Shown here: piece by piece, positions 10,822 through 23,650 of the stretch
How positions within the stretch are numbered: position 1 is the stretch's first letter
Layout of the letters: the number at the start of each line of letters is the position of its first letter
Position numbers and translations under genes: made by a program
The notes under the pieces: model-generated
Databases searched by the model: none
What the model saw: only the letters and a program-made list of their open reading frames with translations
What the model was told of the DNA's origin: nothing
Source of the DNA: Thalassia testudinum
Taxonomy: Eukaryota > Streptophyta > Magnoliopsida > Alismatales > Hydrocharitaceae
Direction: 5' to 3'
NCBI GenBank assembly: GCA_037157565.1
Contig: JAZHRO010000050.1
Span: forward strand, 42,666,001-42,730,000
DNA: 64,000 bases

Positions 10822-11839
10822 GATGTGGAATTAAAGGCTTCGATGTAGACTCATGTTGTGCCAAGATGGAAGAAGGGAGTATCAGAGGAAAGATTAATGT
10901 GGTGGTGCTGCATAAACAAGGGAACTGAGGCCTAACCTCAGGGCAAGTGAATTCCTAAAGGAGGATTCAAGGACCTCCTTCCAAGCATATACTGAAGGAT
11001 GTGATGAGATTAAAAGGTGCTGGACCCAATCAAGACACCCAAAAATGTGTTGGGTGACTATAGAGGTACGGGGCAGATGGACCCCTTGATCAGAAAGATC
11101 GTCCACCTGAGAATTACCTGGGCAGCCAGAGAGGGAGAGTCCCGCAAAGACCCCTACACGGTAGAGCGTCCCCACGGGTTACAGGGTTTCCCCCACCCGA
11201 CCTCTCTTGTCACTGCGGTTCCAGGTAGACCAGAATGGGGATCTTGACCTCTTAAGTCTACCAATTTTAAGATCAGGGTGCTTAAGGTTTCACTTGAACT
11301 TTAGTCTTTTTAAGTGCAAAGAGTGACCTAATTTAAGGTTGGTTGACCCAAAGGGGTCAACTTTACCTCTTGTTTTCTTTGAGAGCTTTCAGGTCTTGTC
11401 TTTTAGGGTTCAAGTGTTTAAAGAGAGAGCCAATTGTTTAGGATTTTTCTTGTTAATTATTTTCAATCAATGGCTTGGGCACACCTCTTTTGGCTTTCCT
11501 CAATTCTTGATTAAGGGGTGTGTCTCTACTGAAATCCTAATGTTTAACCTTATGTTGGCTCTACTTGGTCCATTTAACTCTTTGTTGGGCAATTAGGGCT
11601 CAAGCAAGAATGTGTTAGCCCTTAAGTACCCTTAATAGTGTGCAGGAGTGATGAGTTGAAAACATGCAACTCTTTATGGTTACTAAGCATGGAAGACAGG
11701 TTAGCCCTATATTGCTTGTTCTTTTCTTTTCTTCCTCCTTAGAGCTTAGGGGTTAATAGTGAGAGGAAAAATTTACCTGTCTTCGGAGTGGTTGTCGTGT
11801 GGTTGCTTGTCTTCTTGAGTTCCTCTAGAATAGCCGTTG
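10822..11839 (-). other. 5' leader of element C
   Basis: About 1 kb between the PBS and the 628-aa ORF. I see only short ORFs and no homology to the E leader. Confidence 0.6.
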
Positions 11840-11858
11840 CTCCCCGGCAACGGCGCCA
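11840..11858 (-). promoter_or_regulatory. Primer-binding site of element C (tRNA-Asp type)
   Basis: Minus strand TGGCGCCGTTGCCGGGGAG, complementary to the 3' end of plant tRNA-Asp, 3 nt inside the 5' LTR. It is identical to the PBS of D and E. Confidence 0.9.
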
Positions 11859-11861
11859 AAA

Positions 11862-14577
11862 TGAAACGTCGGTTTGGATTTGATGACCGGGTTTTGGTTT
11901 TGTTATAACGTTGTAGTAAAGCCGGTTATTACCAACATTTCAAATATAAATTTTTTACTCGGAAAATAAAAGAGTTCCCGAGGTCGAACTCAGGGAGCAA
12001 GTTGTATTCTAGAGATATACATGTTTCTTTTACAAAATAAAGAAAGAGAGAGGGAAAGAATTTGTTGTTCTCTTTGTTTTCTCCTCGTGATGTTCTTCTT
12101 TCTTTCTTCAGATCTCCTTCTTCTTCTTCTTCGTTCTGGTTTCTGTCTTGGTCTCTCTTCTTCTTTTCTTCCTTATGGCTGCAGAGCTTCTTCCTTCAGC
12201 TACTAAGTCTTCCTTTCTTCTTCTTCTGCTTTGGCCGTTGCTCTTCTTTTCTTTCTTTCTTCAGTCTGCCTTCTTTCCTGCTCTGGCTGCTGACCTTCCG
12301 TCGTCTGACCCGGTGCTTCGACGACTTAACTATGCATTTGCTACAGTGCAGCTCCTTCTTCTTCCGCGGGTCTTCTTCTTCGCCTGCACCTGCACACTTC
12401 AGAGTTTTTCGTCAGAGGAAAAACCTAGTCTACCCTCCCCCCCCCCGCGTCTCTCTTTCTCTCTGAAACCACTCTTGGGAAAGCTCTCCCAGAGCTACCG
12501 GGTAACCGGGTTCGGATCAGGCCCGGGTCCAGGCCCACCGGCGTGCGTGGTGGGCGAGGAGTGCAGGTCAGTCGAGTCGGGTCGGGTCGGTTCGGGTCAG
12601 GTCCGCGGGGCGTGAGCGCGAACGAGACCGGGTAACCGGGCGGGTGAAGGGGACCTCACCCCATGTACTGAGGCAGTAAGGCTACTGCACTTTTGCATCT
12701 TATGTCGCTGCGGCTCTTCAGGCGTTTCCGAGGTGGGACTAAACGACCCACCTCAATTGCGCGCCCGCAGCGGGGAATTCAGCAGGAGATGGCAGCGTCA
12801 CGCGGAGTTTTCTTCCTCAGCTGCGAACCTGGTGTTTTGCCAAAACTCCTCGCAAGGCCTGGGAGTGAATCTGGGCTTGGCGCTGAGCGTGGCGCGCCTG
12901 TAGCTGCAGGCGGAAGCAGGTCCTCCTGCACGGCAATGGCGGCAGAGGTCGGGTGGCCTGTCCACAAGAAAACGGCCTCTCGGCCTAATCAGAGAGTGCC
13001 AGGAGCTTCGCCAGGGTGCGGCGAAGCTCGTGTGGGTGGTGGCGAGGCGCGGGGCGGCGTGCGAGGGCTGCCCTAGGTCGGACTGTGGGTCGGAGGATGG
13101 GTCTGTTCGGTGGAGTTGCAGAGGGTGATGTGGGGAAAGTGGTAGGGCGGAGATTGATCAGGGTGAGGAGGCGGAGGTCCTGCGGTGGTTGGCGAGCCGT
13201 GTGGGTCGCTGAGGTGATGGGAGCGGCTCGCCGGAGGGTGGTCGGAGACGAAGGGGGTGAAGGTGGTCAGGGTCGGTCGAGGGCTTAAGTGAATAAATTG
13301 AAAGCGGGGAAAGAAAGAGGAGAAGAAGGGGAGTAGCTCTAGCTTACTTGCAGGGACGAAAGGGGAGGAACAGGGCGACAGTCGTATCGACTGTCGCCGG
13401 AGAAGACGATGCTCAGGGAAAGGGGCGGCGGCGAGCAGAAAGCCGGAGAGGCGCCAGCTGGGTGCGGCGTGGCGCGGGAAGAGCGGGGGAGGAAGTCTCT
13501 GCTGCTGGTATTGCGGCAGAGCGAAGAGGTGGAGGGGGAGGAAACCGCCAGAGCTGGTGAGCGTCTGCCGGAGGAAGAAGAGAAGAAAGTTGGGGATTTT
13601 CTCCGGCAGATCCAGGCTGACCTGGTCGGTGGAGCAGCGGGGGGTATTTATAGGGATCAAACAGGGAGGAAGGCGGAGGGAGACGACGTGTCTCCCTCGC
13701 CGGAGGATGGCCGGAAGCAAGAACCCATACCGTCCGTGCGTTCGCACGGCCGGTATGGTGGGTTATAACGACCAGGGGGGTGTCCCTGCGACGGCTGACG
13801 ACGCAGGGCACCCCCGGTTCACTTGCCAGGTCCCCCACCTCACCCTGCGCGGCGCCATGCTCCGCGCAAGGTCGCCGGAGCATGGTGCTGGCAGGTTTTG
13901 CAGGAGGGACCTGATTGCAAAGAACGAAGGAGAGTTAGGGGCCAAAATGCGAGGGTTCAAAAGTTGAGGGCCAAAGAGTAAATATATGAGGACCAAAGTG
14001 TAAAGTCGGTCAAGGAGGTTTCTTCTTAGGCTCAAGTTTTTATACATGACTAATTAGGACCTAAGGAATCTGATGGTGAATTTCATTTTCATATTAAACC
14101 TTGTTTGACCGGTCAATTTGCGTAAAAACCCAAATCAAGTTATTAATTGGGCATGGTTCTCAATGTAGGTCAAAATGGGTTCTAAAGGCCAAATTGAAGG
14201 TTCTAAACCCTAGAGATTATTTTTCTATGAATTTTAGAGGGTTTATTCTATTTTTACTTTGCCTCGAACCTCGTGAATTGAAGTGGGTTGTTTTAGGGTT
14301 ACAGATTATCATTTAGTTTCTTGGAAGTGCTGTAGCCCTTGCTAGATCATCTCATCCCACTTTTATTCTTATTAAGCTGCTTTGACCTATGTTTGGGCCC
14401 TGAATTACCCTGTATGCAGATTATACTGGTAAAATTGCACTTTTACCCCTTATGACTTGTTTCCTTCTCAAACTCAGAATTCTCTGAGTTAAGCCTTTCC
14501 TTGAGATATGTAGGAGCTTTTATCCTTTGTATTAGGTCAAAATGAGCTAGTTATGGCTCATGATGAGGTTCTCATCA
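11862..14577 (-). repeat. 5' LTR of element C
   Basis: 2716 bp, the transcribing LTR. TATA box at 13644-13653 (minus), first upstream inverted repeat at 13725-13740 with 13743-13758. The U3 edge is 14577 and the U5 edge is 11862, abutting the PBS. ORFs of up to 224 aa inside have no codon-level support and are mirrored in the other LTR. Confidence 0.92.
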
Positions 14578-14582
14578 ATCAT

Positions 14583-16804
14583 GCGACCCGCCAGCAGAGA
14601 ATGTCCACAAATGTGGACCAGGTTATAATGCAGACCCATGCCCCAGGGTCGAGTGGTTTTAAGGTTCTACATGAAATTACCGAGAACTAGAGATCGTTTT
14701 GTTTGTAAGGTTGGGCCTGTGGTTTGTGCTCGTGCAACCCAAGTCTAAAGTGTTGAAGTGGGTAGGTTCTAACCAATAGATGATGTTGTCCATTTAGCAT
14801 TTGGCTTGAAAAGATAATCCATTATTCTATACTTGGGTTGCACATCCTCAAAATCAGAAATATCACAAGAGTTCTGGTAAAAGATTGTTGGTTTCAGGCC
14901 AATAGGAACCCTTAGATCAAAAATTGTATTTCCCTAGGAATTAACCGCCCAAATTTTTATTTCCAAATTTCTACCCTCCAAAATCAGCATTTTCGAGACC
15001 TCCAGGTTGTTACAAACCCCATATGCAATATCTAAGTCTAACAATTGTGGCTCAATTAGGATTGACATGGGTACAATGATTTCAAAAACATCATCATTTA
15101 GCTCTTTAGGGTGTGGTTGAGGAATGGGGCTATTGATTGAATCATCCATGAAGTCAGGATCTGAATCCTCCATGCTAGCCCCAGTGGGATCACAATCCTC
15201 AATTATTGGGCAACGAAATAATTCATCAAACCTCTCGGACCCATTTGTCTCACTAAAATTATTTTCCTCAAACTCAAGTGTGACTTTACATAAAGATTCT
15301 TCACCCTCAAAATCAAAGAATTCAGGATCCTCATTTATGTATGTCTCAAAATCAGCTATCATTCCCTGGTCTGTGGAGACATATTTTTCTTTGCACCTTG
15401 GCTTGGGGATCTCTAGTGAAGAAATCAATTCATTCTTAATTAGTTGCTCTAGACCAATCTGATCATCCCTTGTCGCATAAAATGTGTCCCCCTACAGGTG
15501 CCTGAGCAGGTTCTAACATTGGCTATCCTAAAGACGGTACATCCTAGAAATCATCCCAAGATTAGACTAGAGCAATCACAAATTTCATCCTCAACCTTGA
15601 CAATTTTCTAAGTAAACTCTCACCTAGGTCCTTATCCTCAACATCTTGGAGCCAATCCAATAAATACTTGTTAAGATAATCGATCATTTGAATTAGAGGC
15701 TCCAATTCTTCAATGCAAGGCATTGACTGAGCTTCTAAAGATTGAATGGTATTCCTCAAGTTAGCCAACATCGTATCTTGGACCTGGTTTACCTGAATCG
15801 AATGGTTCAGTTCAGGGTTGGGTGGGTTTGGTTTAAGTCTAAGGGAGTCAAGGGATTGACATTCTTGAGGGCCTCCCTGATAATAGGTCATTTTGGGTTC
15901 TTCATAGAGGGGTAGTGACCTATATGCAGTGTAATCCAGGGGAAGGTAAGAGTTGTAATCATCATATCCTTCATGATTGTAGATCGGATTAGGTTGATCA
16001 TCAAAGGGTGGAAATCTTTAATCAATATAGGCCTGAGAATGATAATAATCATAGTCTTGATGTTCCAAGGTTAGGCCCTGAACACAGAGGTCCGGAATCA
16101 TATCCCCAATTTGAGTTATCCCAACTAGTGGATGGATGGTTAAAGGTCGAGTCAGGATAATAATCATCTTGGGGATAAGTAGTGGTAGGAGGGCAAAAGT
16201 GGAAATGCATGTAGTATGTGGAAGGATGCGTAGCAACGCGAGAGGGAAAAGAGAAAGAAAAGGAGCCCTACAGTACAAGCAATCAAACTTGTCTTTAAGC
16301 AGGTAGCCTAAAGATCTATAGACTCCCAGAACACATCTTAAGATTAAAGATGATTTAATCTACTCCTATCTGGTCAATCCAACCAGTTGAGGGAGGGATT
16401 GGGCAGAAGGTTCTTCCTTTGGATTGCACCTCAAGTTCCTTTGATACTCCCCAACTATGGTCGTTTGACACTACTCCCCTAGCAAGACATCAAATTAACT
16501 AGTAGAAGTAGATTAATCGTAAATAATCTCAATATAAGCCCAAAGAGCGAGTCCAGTCCTTAAGGCCAACATCTACTTGATTTTAATTAGGCTTGGGATG
16601 TTTGTGATTTTGGAATGTGTTGGGCCCTTAGAATGTGTTGTGCCCTTAACGATTGATTTGAAATGTGTGTGTGTGCACAACAAGGGTTTTCAAGAAAAAT
16701 TATTTGGATGAGTAAATTTTAGGGTTCAAATCATGCTTAAGTAGCTTTTAGGGTTTAAATTAAGGTTGATTCAATCAAGTTCAGGAGGCACACTATTTAC
16801 AAGG
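14583..16804 (-). pseudogene. Broken coding region of element B
   Basis: Minus-strand ORFs of 164 aa (14934-15428), 109 aa (15562-15891) and 86 aa (16018-16278). The first is strongly acidic (many D, E and S residues); the second has leucine-rich helical character. No retroviral domain is visible. The order (leader, then a helical part, then an acidic region) is loosely similar to the 628-aa ORF of C, but I cannot show homology by eye. Stops between the pieces suggest decay. From about 16300 to 16804 I see no ORF. This part is bounded by C on the left and solo LTR F on the right. Confidence 0.45.
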
Positions 16805-19548
16805 TGAAATCAGGTTTAAAATAGTGCGTTGTAATATAGTTGAAATCGCTTTGAAAACAAATAAATTTTATTACTCGAAGTTTAAGTCTGAGGTCGAACA
16901 CAGGGAGCAAATGGAATTATCTCAATAATAGATGCAATTTGAACACTTAAAACTACTCAAAATATAATTCAGAATGTCAAGCATGAGTATATGGATAACA
17001 AAATGTAGCTAGAAAACATATAAAAGAGATTGGGAAGAATGTCTTAAAAAGTGTTTGATTTTTCTTTCTTCATTTGCTTCTTTCTTTGGCTCGTTCTTCT
17101 CTTTCTCTTCTTTCTTCTTTCTTTCTGCCTTGGCTTTCTCTTCTTTCTTTTCTGGCTTTTCTCCTTCCTTCTTTCTTCTCTAACTTCTCCTTCAACTTCT
17201 TTCTTCTATTCCTTCCTGCCCTTGCTTTTGTCTTCTTCTCTATGCTCTGGCCTTCAGCTCTTCTTCTTCCTTCTTTCTTTGGTTTCAGCTTCTCTTCAGC
17301 TTTGCCTTCTCTTCAACCGTGCCTTCTCCTTCCTTAGCCTTTTTCCTTAGCTTCCTCTACAACTTCTTCTCCCTAGCTACTTCTTCCTTCCTTAGCTTCT
17401 TCTTCAGCTTCTTTCTTCCTCCTTTCCCTGCAAGAGCAAATCCTACCCCTACCCTCCCCCGCGAACTCTCTCTCTTTTCTCTCTTAGGCTCGCTCTCCCA
17501 GAGCCCTCTCAGGTAAACGGGTCGGGTTAGCACGCCCGCGAACTAGGCCCACTGACGTGGGTGGTAGGCGAGGAGTGCACGAGTAATCGAGTCAGAGCCA
17601 GATCCGCGGGGGAGTGTGTGGTGGACGAGGCTTCATGGGATGAGTGGGACCTCACCCCGTGTCAGGAGGCAATAAGCCCCTGACACTTTTTCATCTTATA
17701 CCGCTTCACTCGCTCTAAAACTACCGAGGTGGGACTAAATGTCCCACCTGCTTCTCACTCGCGCCCGTAGGGGCCGCACTCAATTGCTGAAGCTACAGAG
17801 CCCTCCAAAGCCAATCACTTGGCTGAAGGTGTGCATGAGATGAATCTGCGTCGCCTAGGACCTGGAGCCTGGAGCAAGGCTGCCTGGTGCAAGCTTGCAA
17901 GCAAGCTTTGTTCCTGCTTCAATGGTAACGGAGGTCAGAACCTGCATTCAAGCAACACAGTCTTGCGGCCTCATCAGAACATGCAGGAGGTCTCGGTGGT
18001 TGGCATGGCGCGGGGTGGCCTGGGTGGGCGTGCCTAGGTCACCCTGTGGCCGTGGAGTTGGGTTTGTTTGGGGGGAATGTGTGGAGTGTGTGGCGGTCAA
18101 TGGAAAGGGGGAAAATGATCAGTGGAATGTGGCGGAGCTTTTGAGGTGGCTGGCGAGGTGGGTAGTTGTGTGGAGTGGTGGATGCACCTCGCCGATGGTC
18201 TGCCGGAGGTGGAGAAGATGGTGGGGGTCTATGAGCGTCGAGGGGTGAAAATAGAAGTAGATGAGGGGAAAATAAAGAGAAAAGAGGGGGGAAGTATCTG
18301 ACCTAGTTTAAGGATGAAGGGGGAAGAGATGGCAGTCAGCTCATGTCTGCCACCGTCGGAGACGAAGATCCCAGTAGAAGGGGAACGGCCATAACGAGTG
18401 GGTAGTTGGCACGTGCGCAGGTGTGGCGCGACGTGGATGACGGAGGCAAGGGCAACTTTGCCACTGGTATTGTGGCAGAGTGACGAGAGGAGATATAGGT
18501 CGCCGGAGCTCACTAGCTATTCGGCCGGAGGAGAAGAGAAGAAATTTGGGGATTATCTCCAGCCAAACCAATCTGAAGAGGAACGGGAGGATTTGGGGAC
18601 CTTTAAATAGCCTCTGGCAGAGGGCCTTATGCTTGAAAGGCAAGCTTCCAAGCATGAGCAGTCTCGCCAGACTTGGAAGGTTGAGAGATACCCAAATCTC
18701 TCATGCGTTCGCATGAGAGATTGGGTTGAAATCAAAGCTCGAGATTGGGTTCACATGATCGAGAATTCCTCAGAGAATCTCCCTTTCAAATTTGAGAGGG
18801 ATTCTCTGAGGAATCACGAAGATATCCCCCTTGAATCCTCACCGGAGTAGGATTCCTCCGTTGTAATGGCAAAGGGACCTAATTGCAAAGAATGACGAGG
18901 AAGCTAGTGGGTGTTTGCAAGGGTTTTCAAAAGCTAGGGGCATAAATGTAATTGGGTTGGACTATTTTGCAAAGTAGGTCAAGGTGAACTCCCCTTATGT
19001 CCAAATTTTGGTATAAACCTAATTTGGACCTAAGGAATCCAATGGTCATGTTTGATTTTAGGTTTGACCATGTTTGACTTGACATTTTACACAAAAACCT
19101 AATTTAGGGTAAATATTTGACTAGGACCCCTATTTAGGTCAAAATAGGTTCTAAAAGCCAAATTGAAGGTTATAAACCCTAAAGGATATTTTTCCATGAA
19201 TTTTAGATGGCTTAGTTGAATTTTATCATGACCAGAACCTTGTTAAATTAAGTGGGCCTATTTTAGGGTTACAAGAAGTCATTTAATTCCCAGATTTCAC
19301 ATTAACACTTTTCTGATTGAACCAACCCACTTTTTATCTTATTATGACCATTTGACCTATGTTTAGCCCCTGAGAAATCATGTTGTTGCACTACAATGGT
19401 AAAATTACAATTTTACCCTTTGTTTCTTGCTTTTCTCTCAAACTAGTTATTCCTTGAGTTAAGCCCTTCACTTGGTTACGTAGGGTGCTTTTGTTCTCTT
19501 TTCTAGGTTAAAATGAGCTAGTTAAGGCCCATGATGGTGTTCCCATCA
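16805..19548 (-). mobile_element. Solo LTR F (same LTR lineage as C)
   Basis: About 2.74 kb starting TGAAATC and ending CCCATCA. It is related to the C LTR at both ends and inside: the AGGTCGAACACAGGGAGCA block near 16890, the TTCTTTCTTC-rich tract at 17050-17430, the GC-rich promoter core, and the AAATGAGCTAGTTA block near 19510. Minus orientation. No PBS lies next to the left edge and no PPT next to the right edge, so it is a solo LTR. The flanks (CAAGG and CACAT) do not form a convincing target duplication. TATA-like TATTTAAAG on the minus strand at about 18601-18610. It lies inside element B. Confidence 0.75.
18691..18813. repeat. Inverted repeats in the U3 of LTR F
   Basis: IR1: 18691-18707 with 18710-18725 (16-17-bp arms, one bulge), apex TGCGTTCGCA. 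It sits about 80 bp upstream of the TATA box, the same place as IR1 of C, but the outer arm sequence is different (ATCTCTC instead of ACCGTCC). IR2: 18765-18813, a nearly continuous ~49-nt inverted repeat with outer arms ATTCCTCAGAGAATC and its complement. Confidence 0.8.
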
Positions 19549-20205
19549 CACATTAAGATTTGAAAGCACAGTTGAAAATGTTTTTCCTTTAAAATCAAAA
19601 TAAAGTGAAGTGCTTGGTTCTTGACCTTAAATGTTAACCCTAAGGAGCAAGCTACTTGATGGGTTATTTTTAATTGAAGCTATGTAGCCCAAAAAAATCA
19701 AGCAATTGGCCTTAATGCACCACCGAATAGGTACACAAGTGGTTACGTAATCTAATTTATACTTGATTATGTGTTTGTATGAGTGTACCGATTCCAAAGA
19801 TCGGTTTACCAGTTGAGTATGAAAAATCAGAAAAAGTCATGTACCTCTATGGGTATATGTGATATGAATGGTAATGAAATACCACAATCAGGTCAGATAT
19901 ATTTTTTTTTAGATTTTTTTATAAGTGGAGGGTGAGGTGGGTGGAGGTGACAAACAAACAACCAAACTAACCTAAGCTTTATGAGAGCACCTAGGTTAAT
20001 TAGGATTTGAATTCTTTAGAGATGAAATGAAAACCATGGAGGGGGGAAGAATGGGGTAGCACTTACAATGATCTTCAACCGCACTTTACTCCTTTTTACC
20101 ACTCGTAGATTCCTTGTCGGGGTACCTGCAAGTCAATAGAAGAAAGAACAGAGGTTAGAGAACAAATAAGTGTGCAAAATGCAGAAAATAATCAGGATCC
20201 GTTGT
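19549..20205 (-). other. 5' leader of element B
   Basis: Non-coding sequence between the PBS of B and the LTR F insertion, AT-rich with short T-runs near 19900. No supported ORF. Confidence 0.5.
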
Positions 20206-20224
20206 CTCCCCTACAACGGTGCCA
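20206..20224 (-). promoter_or_regulatory. Degenerate primer-binding site of element B
   Basis: Minus strand TGGCACCGTTGTAGGGGAG: 16 of 19 positions match the tRNA-Asp-type PBS of C, D and E. It lies 3 nt from the LTR edge. The mismatches fit age or a slightly different primer. Confidence 0.75.
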
Positions 20225-20227
20225 AAA

Positions 20228-22070
20228 TGATGAGCGAGATTTTGACATGAGAAAGATTGAATTAAAAATCCATCATTATAGTTGGGTAAAAATCTACTAT
20301 CAAATAAATTTTACCATTACTCTGGTGAGTCTCGGGTTGAAAACAAGGAGGCTATGGTTGATTAAAATCCACATTTATGTTTATAAAGCAGAATAGCTGG
20401 TTGAAATTAATTTGCATGAGCAAAACTACTTAAAGAATAAGCAATAGAAGAAAGAGAGAGAATAATACAAAGAAAAAGAAAAATATAGAGAGAATGAACA
20501 AATATTTTATAACCATCAAACCATGTCCATTACAGCTACTTGTAGAATTAAAACTACACTAGAAAGCAGTAAAAAGATAAGGATGAGAAAATCTTCCTCA
20601 ATGTTCTCTTGGAGGATGAGCTACGATGACAAAGCTCCTAGAAGATGGAGATGAGATGTTGGATGAGGGAGAATGAAGCTGGAGGATGAAGGACGATGTA
20701 AGGCGACGTCGCAATGGGATCTGATTCCCGAATGGGGTTTAGGAGACAACCACGGGTGCCCACGAACGAGGGTGAGAAGATGGAAAATTTATTTTACTCT
20801 AGCTCTAGTGGAGCATCCTAGTATGGGACCAGCTCTTAGAGCTTTGGAGAAGGTGAGAGAAGAGAGGAATGGATCAAGAAAAAGTGAAGGGGAGATGGCT
20901 ATTTATAGTAGTCATGGGGTAAAAAGGGTCTTTTTAAGGCCTTTTAAAATAAATGTAGGGTCTTTAGTGATGCTTGTGCATGTCACTAAAGTTTGTACGT
21001 TGCTAAAGAGCGTGTGCAAGGAGGATCGTCCATCTTTGATCCAAGCATCTATAGGAGACCACATCACACGGCACCTGATCTTCAACCGTTCGCACGTGCA
21101 ACCATGCAACGGCTCATCAAGGTCGTTCGATGCGCATCTGACGGCCATCAACACACACTGATCGCTCTTCATATTCATGCCCTCACATGTTCCAAAGCAC
21201 GTTATCATGCACGTGTGCAATGTCAAGCATCCATGCAACCACACAGTCACCGCTCCGCCGTCCGATCTCGATCGTATGGCCTAAATTAAGTGCCTCACTC
21301 TGCGCAGCGGATTTGAGGTGCACGAGGATTCTATCCCGTGACCTCGGGCTTGCAAACGCCTCCTACAATCAATGCGCTACACCTCCTACTGTGTCAAGTT
21401 GATGATTTACGCACTACGAACCTCGACCGTTGGATGGCAATCCAACAATTGGGATCAAGCGACCCGTGCCTTCAAAGGATGTGAGGCACGGCCGAGATTG
21501 AATCTCAGTCGTTGGATCACGATTCAACGGCTAAGATTAGCTGATCAAATGAAGGAGAAGTACTGCGGATGTGCTTGGGCAATTTAGCCGATTGGGATGG
21601 CACCACATGGTGCCATCCTAGCTATCCATCCTCAAATGCTCATAGTTGGTGCCACGGATGTCAGATTGGACTGATTCTTGTGTCGTTGGTCTATGATCGT
21701 CTATCTAAACCCATCCGTATGGTTGGATTCTTTATCTGAGGTTTAGATTTTCACCACCTTACCCCTTGACGTCTGATCTTCCTCAGACTGTATCTGATTC
21801 TACGGAGGTCTAATCGACGTGATCTCGATGGCATTGGACTCCGATCATTGACCTGATTAAATCCGTATAGTTGGATCTTCAAGCCGAGGACTCAAAATGA
21901 TGTGGCCCTATCCTTTGGCCACAAAAGAGGAAAATTAATATACGATTTGTACAAATTAATTTAAATGCATGATGATGTATGTTATGTAATATTTATAATG
22001 CATGATGCTTCCATGACCCTAGGAACATGCATAAATAGACATTTTAGGCCAATTAGATGTGTACACATCA
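20228..22070 (-). repeat. 5' LTR of element B
   Basis: 1843 bp, TGATGAGCG...CACATCA. TATA-like CTATAAATAG on the minus strand at 20899-20908. Upstream of it lie several small inverted repeats built from GTTGGAT/ATCCAAC (around 21430-21450 and 21505-21530) and an AACCGTTCGCACG block near 21085. It is longer than the left LTR because that copy carries a deletion. Confidence 0.85.
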
Positions 22071-23099
22071 TCAAGTTAATTGATGAACCTAGTTGTAAAA
22101 GGGTCCTATTGAAAGGAGCATCATGCAATTTATAGGAAATTAATAGGGCTCCTAGGTCTTTTTGCTTAGGTGGTAAATCACTCAGTATAACAACACTTGC
22201 CTATTAAGACAAGAGTGCCTTGGTAGCCTTCTTGGATTGGAGCCTAGGGGTACAATATTCCTTGAAAAATCTGGCCATGGTAAGAATATAATTAATGGCA
22301 TCCAATAAAGGCACTTGTATGTGTACATCCTTAAACATGGCCTTTAATTCATCGATGTTCTTAATGCCCTTCTTTTCTTAATTTCTTTCTTCAAAGCCTT
22401 GGGAAAGGGCAAAGAAATTCGAACTTCCAGGTCGGCCATTACTTCCTTTTCTTTTCTTTCCTTGTTCCTTTCATCCTCCAAGGGCTCAGATTCCCTTAAT
22501 GATGGGTATGATGAGCCTGAGTCTTTTCTTAGAATAGGCTCTTTTGTAGTTCTTCCACTCCCTAGAGTCACTACATTGGCATTAGCCTATGTCTCATATG
22601 GTGGAGGAGGAGAAGAAGGATTAGGTACAGATGTACCTTGAGGTGCAAGGAATCCAAGGGGACATGAAGGTGCCTGCAAAATAGCATGAACCTATCCCTC
22701 GGGGCCATTAGGTCTAGGCAGGCCACAAGGAATGTTTCTAGGGTTTGGCACTAGTTGAGATGGTAGTGTTCCTTGAGTCTAGTTCTCTTGACATAATTGA
22801 TTGAGCTGTGCTGCTAGAGTTTCTGTGATAGCCCTATACTTGTCCATTTGCTGTAAGGTCTTTTGTTAGTTTTTCACAAGGTTAGATTTTTGTGGCGGGT
22901 GTTGAGGGTTCTCCCTGTAGTTTTGCACCATGGGGGGTCTAGTTTGCTGCTAGTAGATCTATGGATATGGTTGTTTGGGATAGGTAGGAGCCTATGATCC
23001 ATGAAACTTGGGCTACTACTGTGGTTGAGGAACATAGGCAGGTTTGGTGTTTTTCCTACCCCATGAGAAGTTGGGGTGTTGAGCCCATCTAGGGTTATA
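22071..23099 (-). pseudogene. Element A gag C-terminus and protease active-site fragment
   Basis: Minus-strand continuation of element A. From 23099 downward: a gag C-terminal segment with NPRWAQHPNFSWG (compare [13 protein letters not shown] in E), a proline-rich linker, a charged segment (22571-22344), then the block before the protease with ARFFKEYC (ARFLKDLC in E). The protease entry is near 22110-22076, reading LLQLGSSIN where E has LLDLGAGVN. The catalytic Asp is replaced by Gln (CAA). Stops are present (for example in the proline-rich part). The frame breaks at the CACTA start (23100) on one side and at element B on the other. Confidence 0.8.
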
Positions 23100-23650
23100 C
23101 ACTATAATGATCTAGACTTTTTCCATCAATGGAAGCTGATGGCAAAGGTGTTTAAATCGACGCTAAAAGGCAACGGCATTACGAGCATTGTTGTTTAGTT
23201 TTACCGTCAGTTATAAATAAAATCTAACATCGAGTTATCTTTGCCCCAGTAGATGGATTAGAGCTTTTGCCGTCATTTTATAACCAACAACAGTTTTATT
23301 TCCTATCATTTAGAAAATAAGTGACAAGGATTGTATATCACATTTTCCTGCATTAACGGATACTTTTGGATTTTTGCCATTGTTTATTTGTACATGCTGT
23401 CACTTCAGAAAGCGATGCCATAAATATTTCTACCGTCGCTTCTTAGATAAGCGGCAACAAATATCAATTTTTAAAAAAAATAAAAACTTAAAAGTTATCA
23501 TTTAGTAGTATTTGCTATCGCTTATAAAGTGACGGTGTTAATATTTATGTTGTCGCTTCTTTAAAAAGCGACAACAAATCGACACCTTTGTTAAAAAAAA
23601 TTACCGTTTAACACTGTTGGTTACTAGAAATATTGATGGTAAAGGTAAGG
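23100..23650. repeat. CACTA terminus with subterminal repeat cluster
   Basis: Terminal CACTA followed by many short direct and inverted copies of a GCGAC(A/G)(A/G)CA-type unit, for example AAGCGACAACAAATCGACAC near 23575, ACCGTCGCTTCTTAGATAAG near 23430, and TTGCCGTCATTTTATAA near 23270. Such clusters are where TnpA-type proteins bind in this superfamily. Confidence 0.7.

Larger units (their letters stand above)
4665..14577 (-). mobile_element. Element C: young non-autonomous LTR retrotransposon with a 628-aa ORF
   Basis: Complete element of 9913 bp with target duplication ATCAT (4660-4664 and 14578-14582). LTRs are 2715 and 2716 bp and differ by roughly 13 substitutions plus one C-run indel by eye (about 0.5%), so the insertion is recent. 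PBS (11840-11858) and PPT (7380-7391) are perfect matches to those of D and E, and the 3' UTR is homologous to theirs. The 4.5-kb interior has no gag zinc knuckle, protease, RT or integrase. It has one open frame, 8935-10821. I infer mobilisation in trans by an Athila-type element such as E. Confidence 0.92.
2190..22070 (-). mobile_element. Element B: non-autonomous LTR retrotransposon, minus strand, host to C and F
   Basis: Flanked by a 5-bp target duplication TCAAG (2185-2189 and 22071-22075). Each end has a related LTR running TGATG...CATCA. Minus orientation is shown by a PPT next to the left LTR and a degenerate tRNA-Asp-type PBS next to the right LTR. About 19.9 kb in total, but 9.9 kb of this is element C and 2.7 kb is solo LTR F, so the original element was about 7.3 kb. 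No RT, RNase H or integrase is visible; only broken acidic ORFs at 14934-16278. The LTRs are clearly diverged, so B is older than C. It interrupts the protease of element A. Confidence 0.85.

Noticed and set aside
16795..19555. Target-site duplication for solo LTR F
   Set aside because: Flanking 5-mers CAAGG and CACAT do not match; shifting the boundary gives only CACAC/CACAT with an implausible LTR start.
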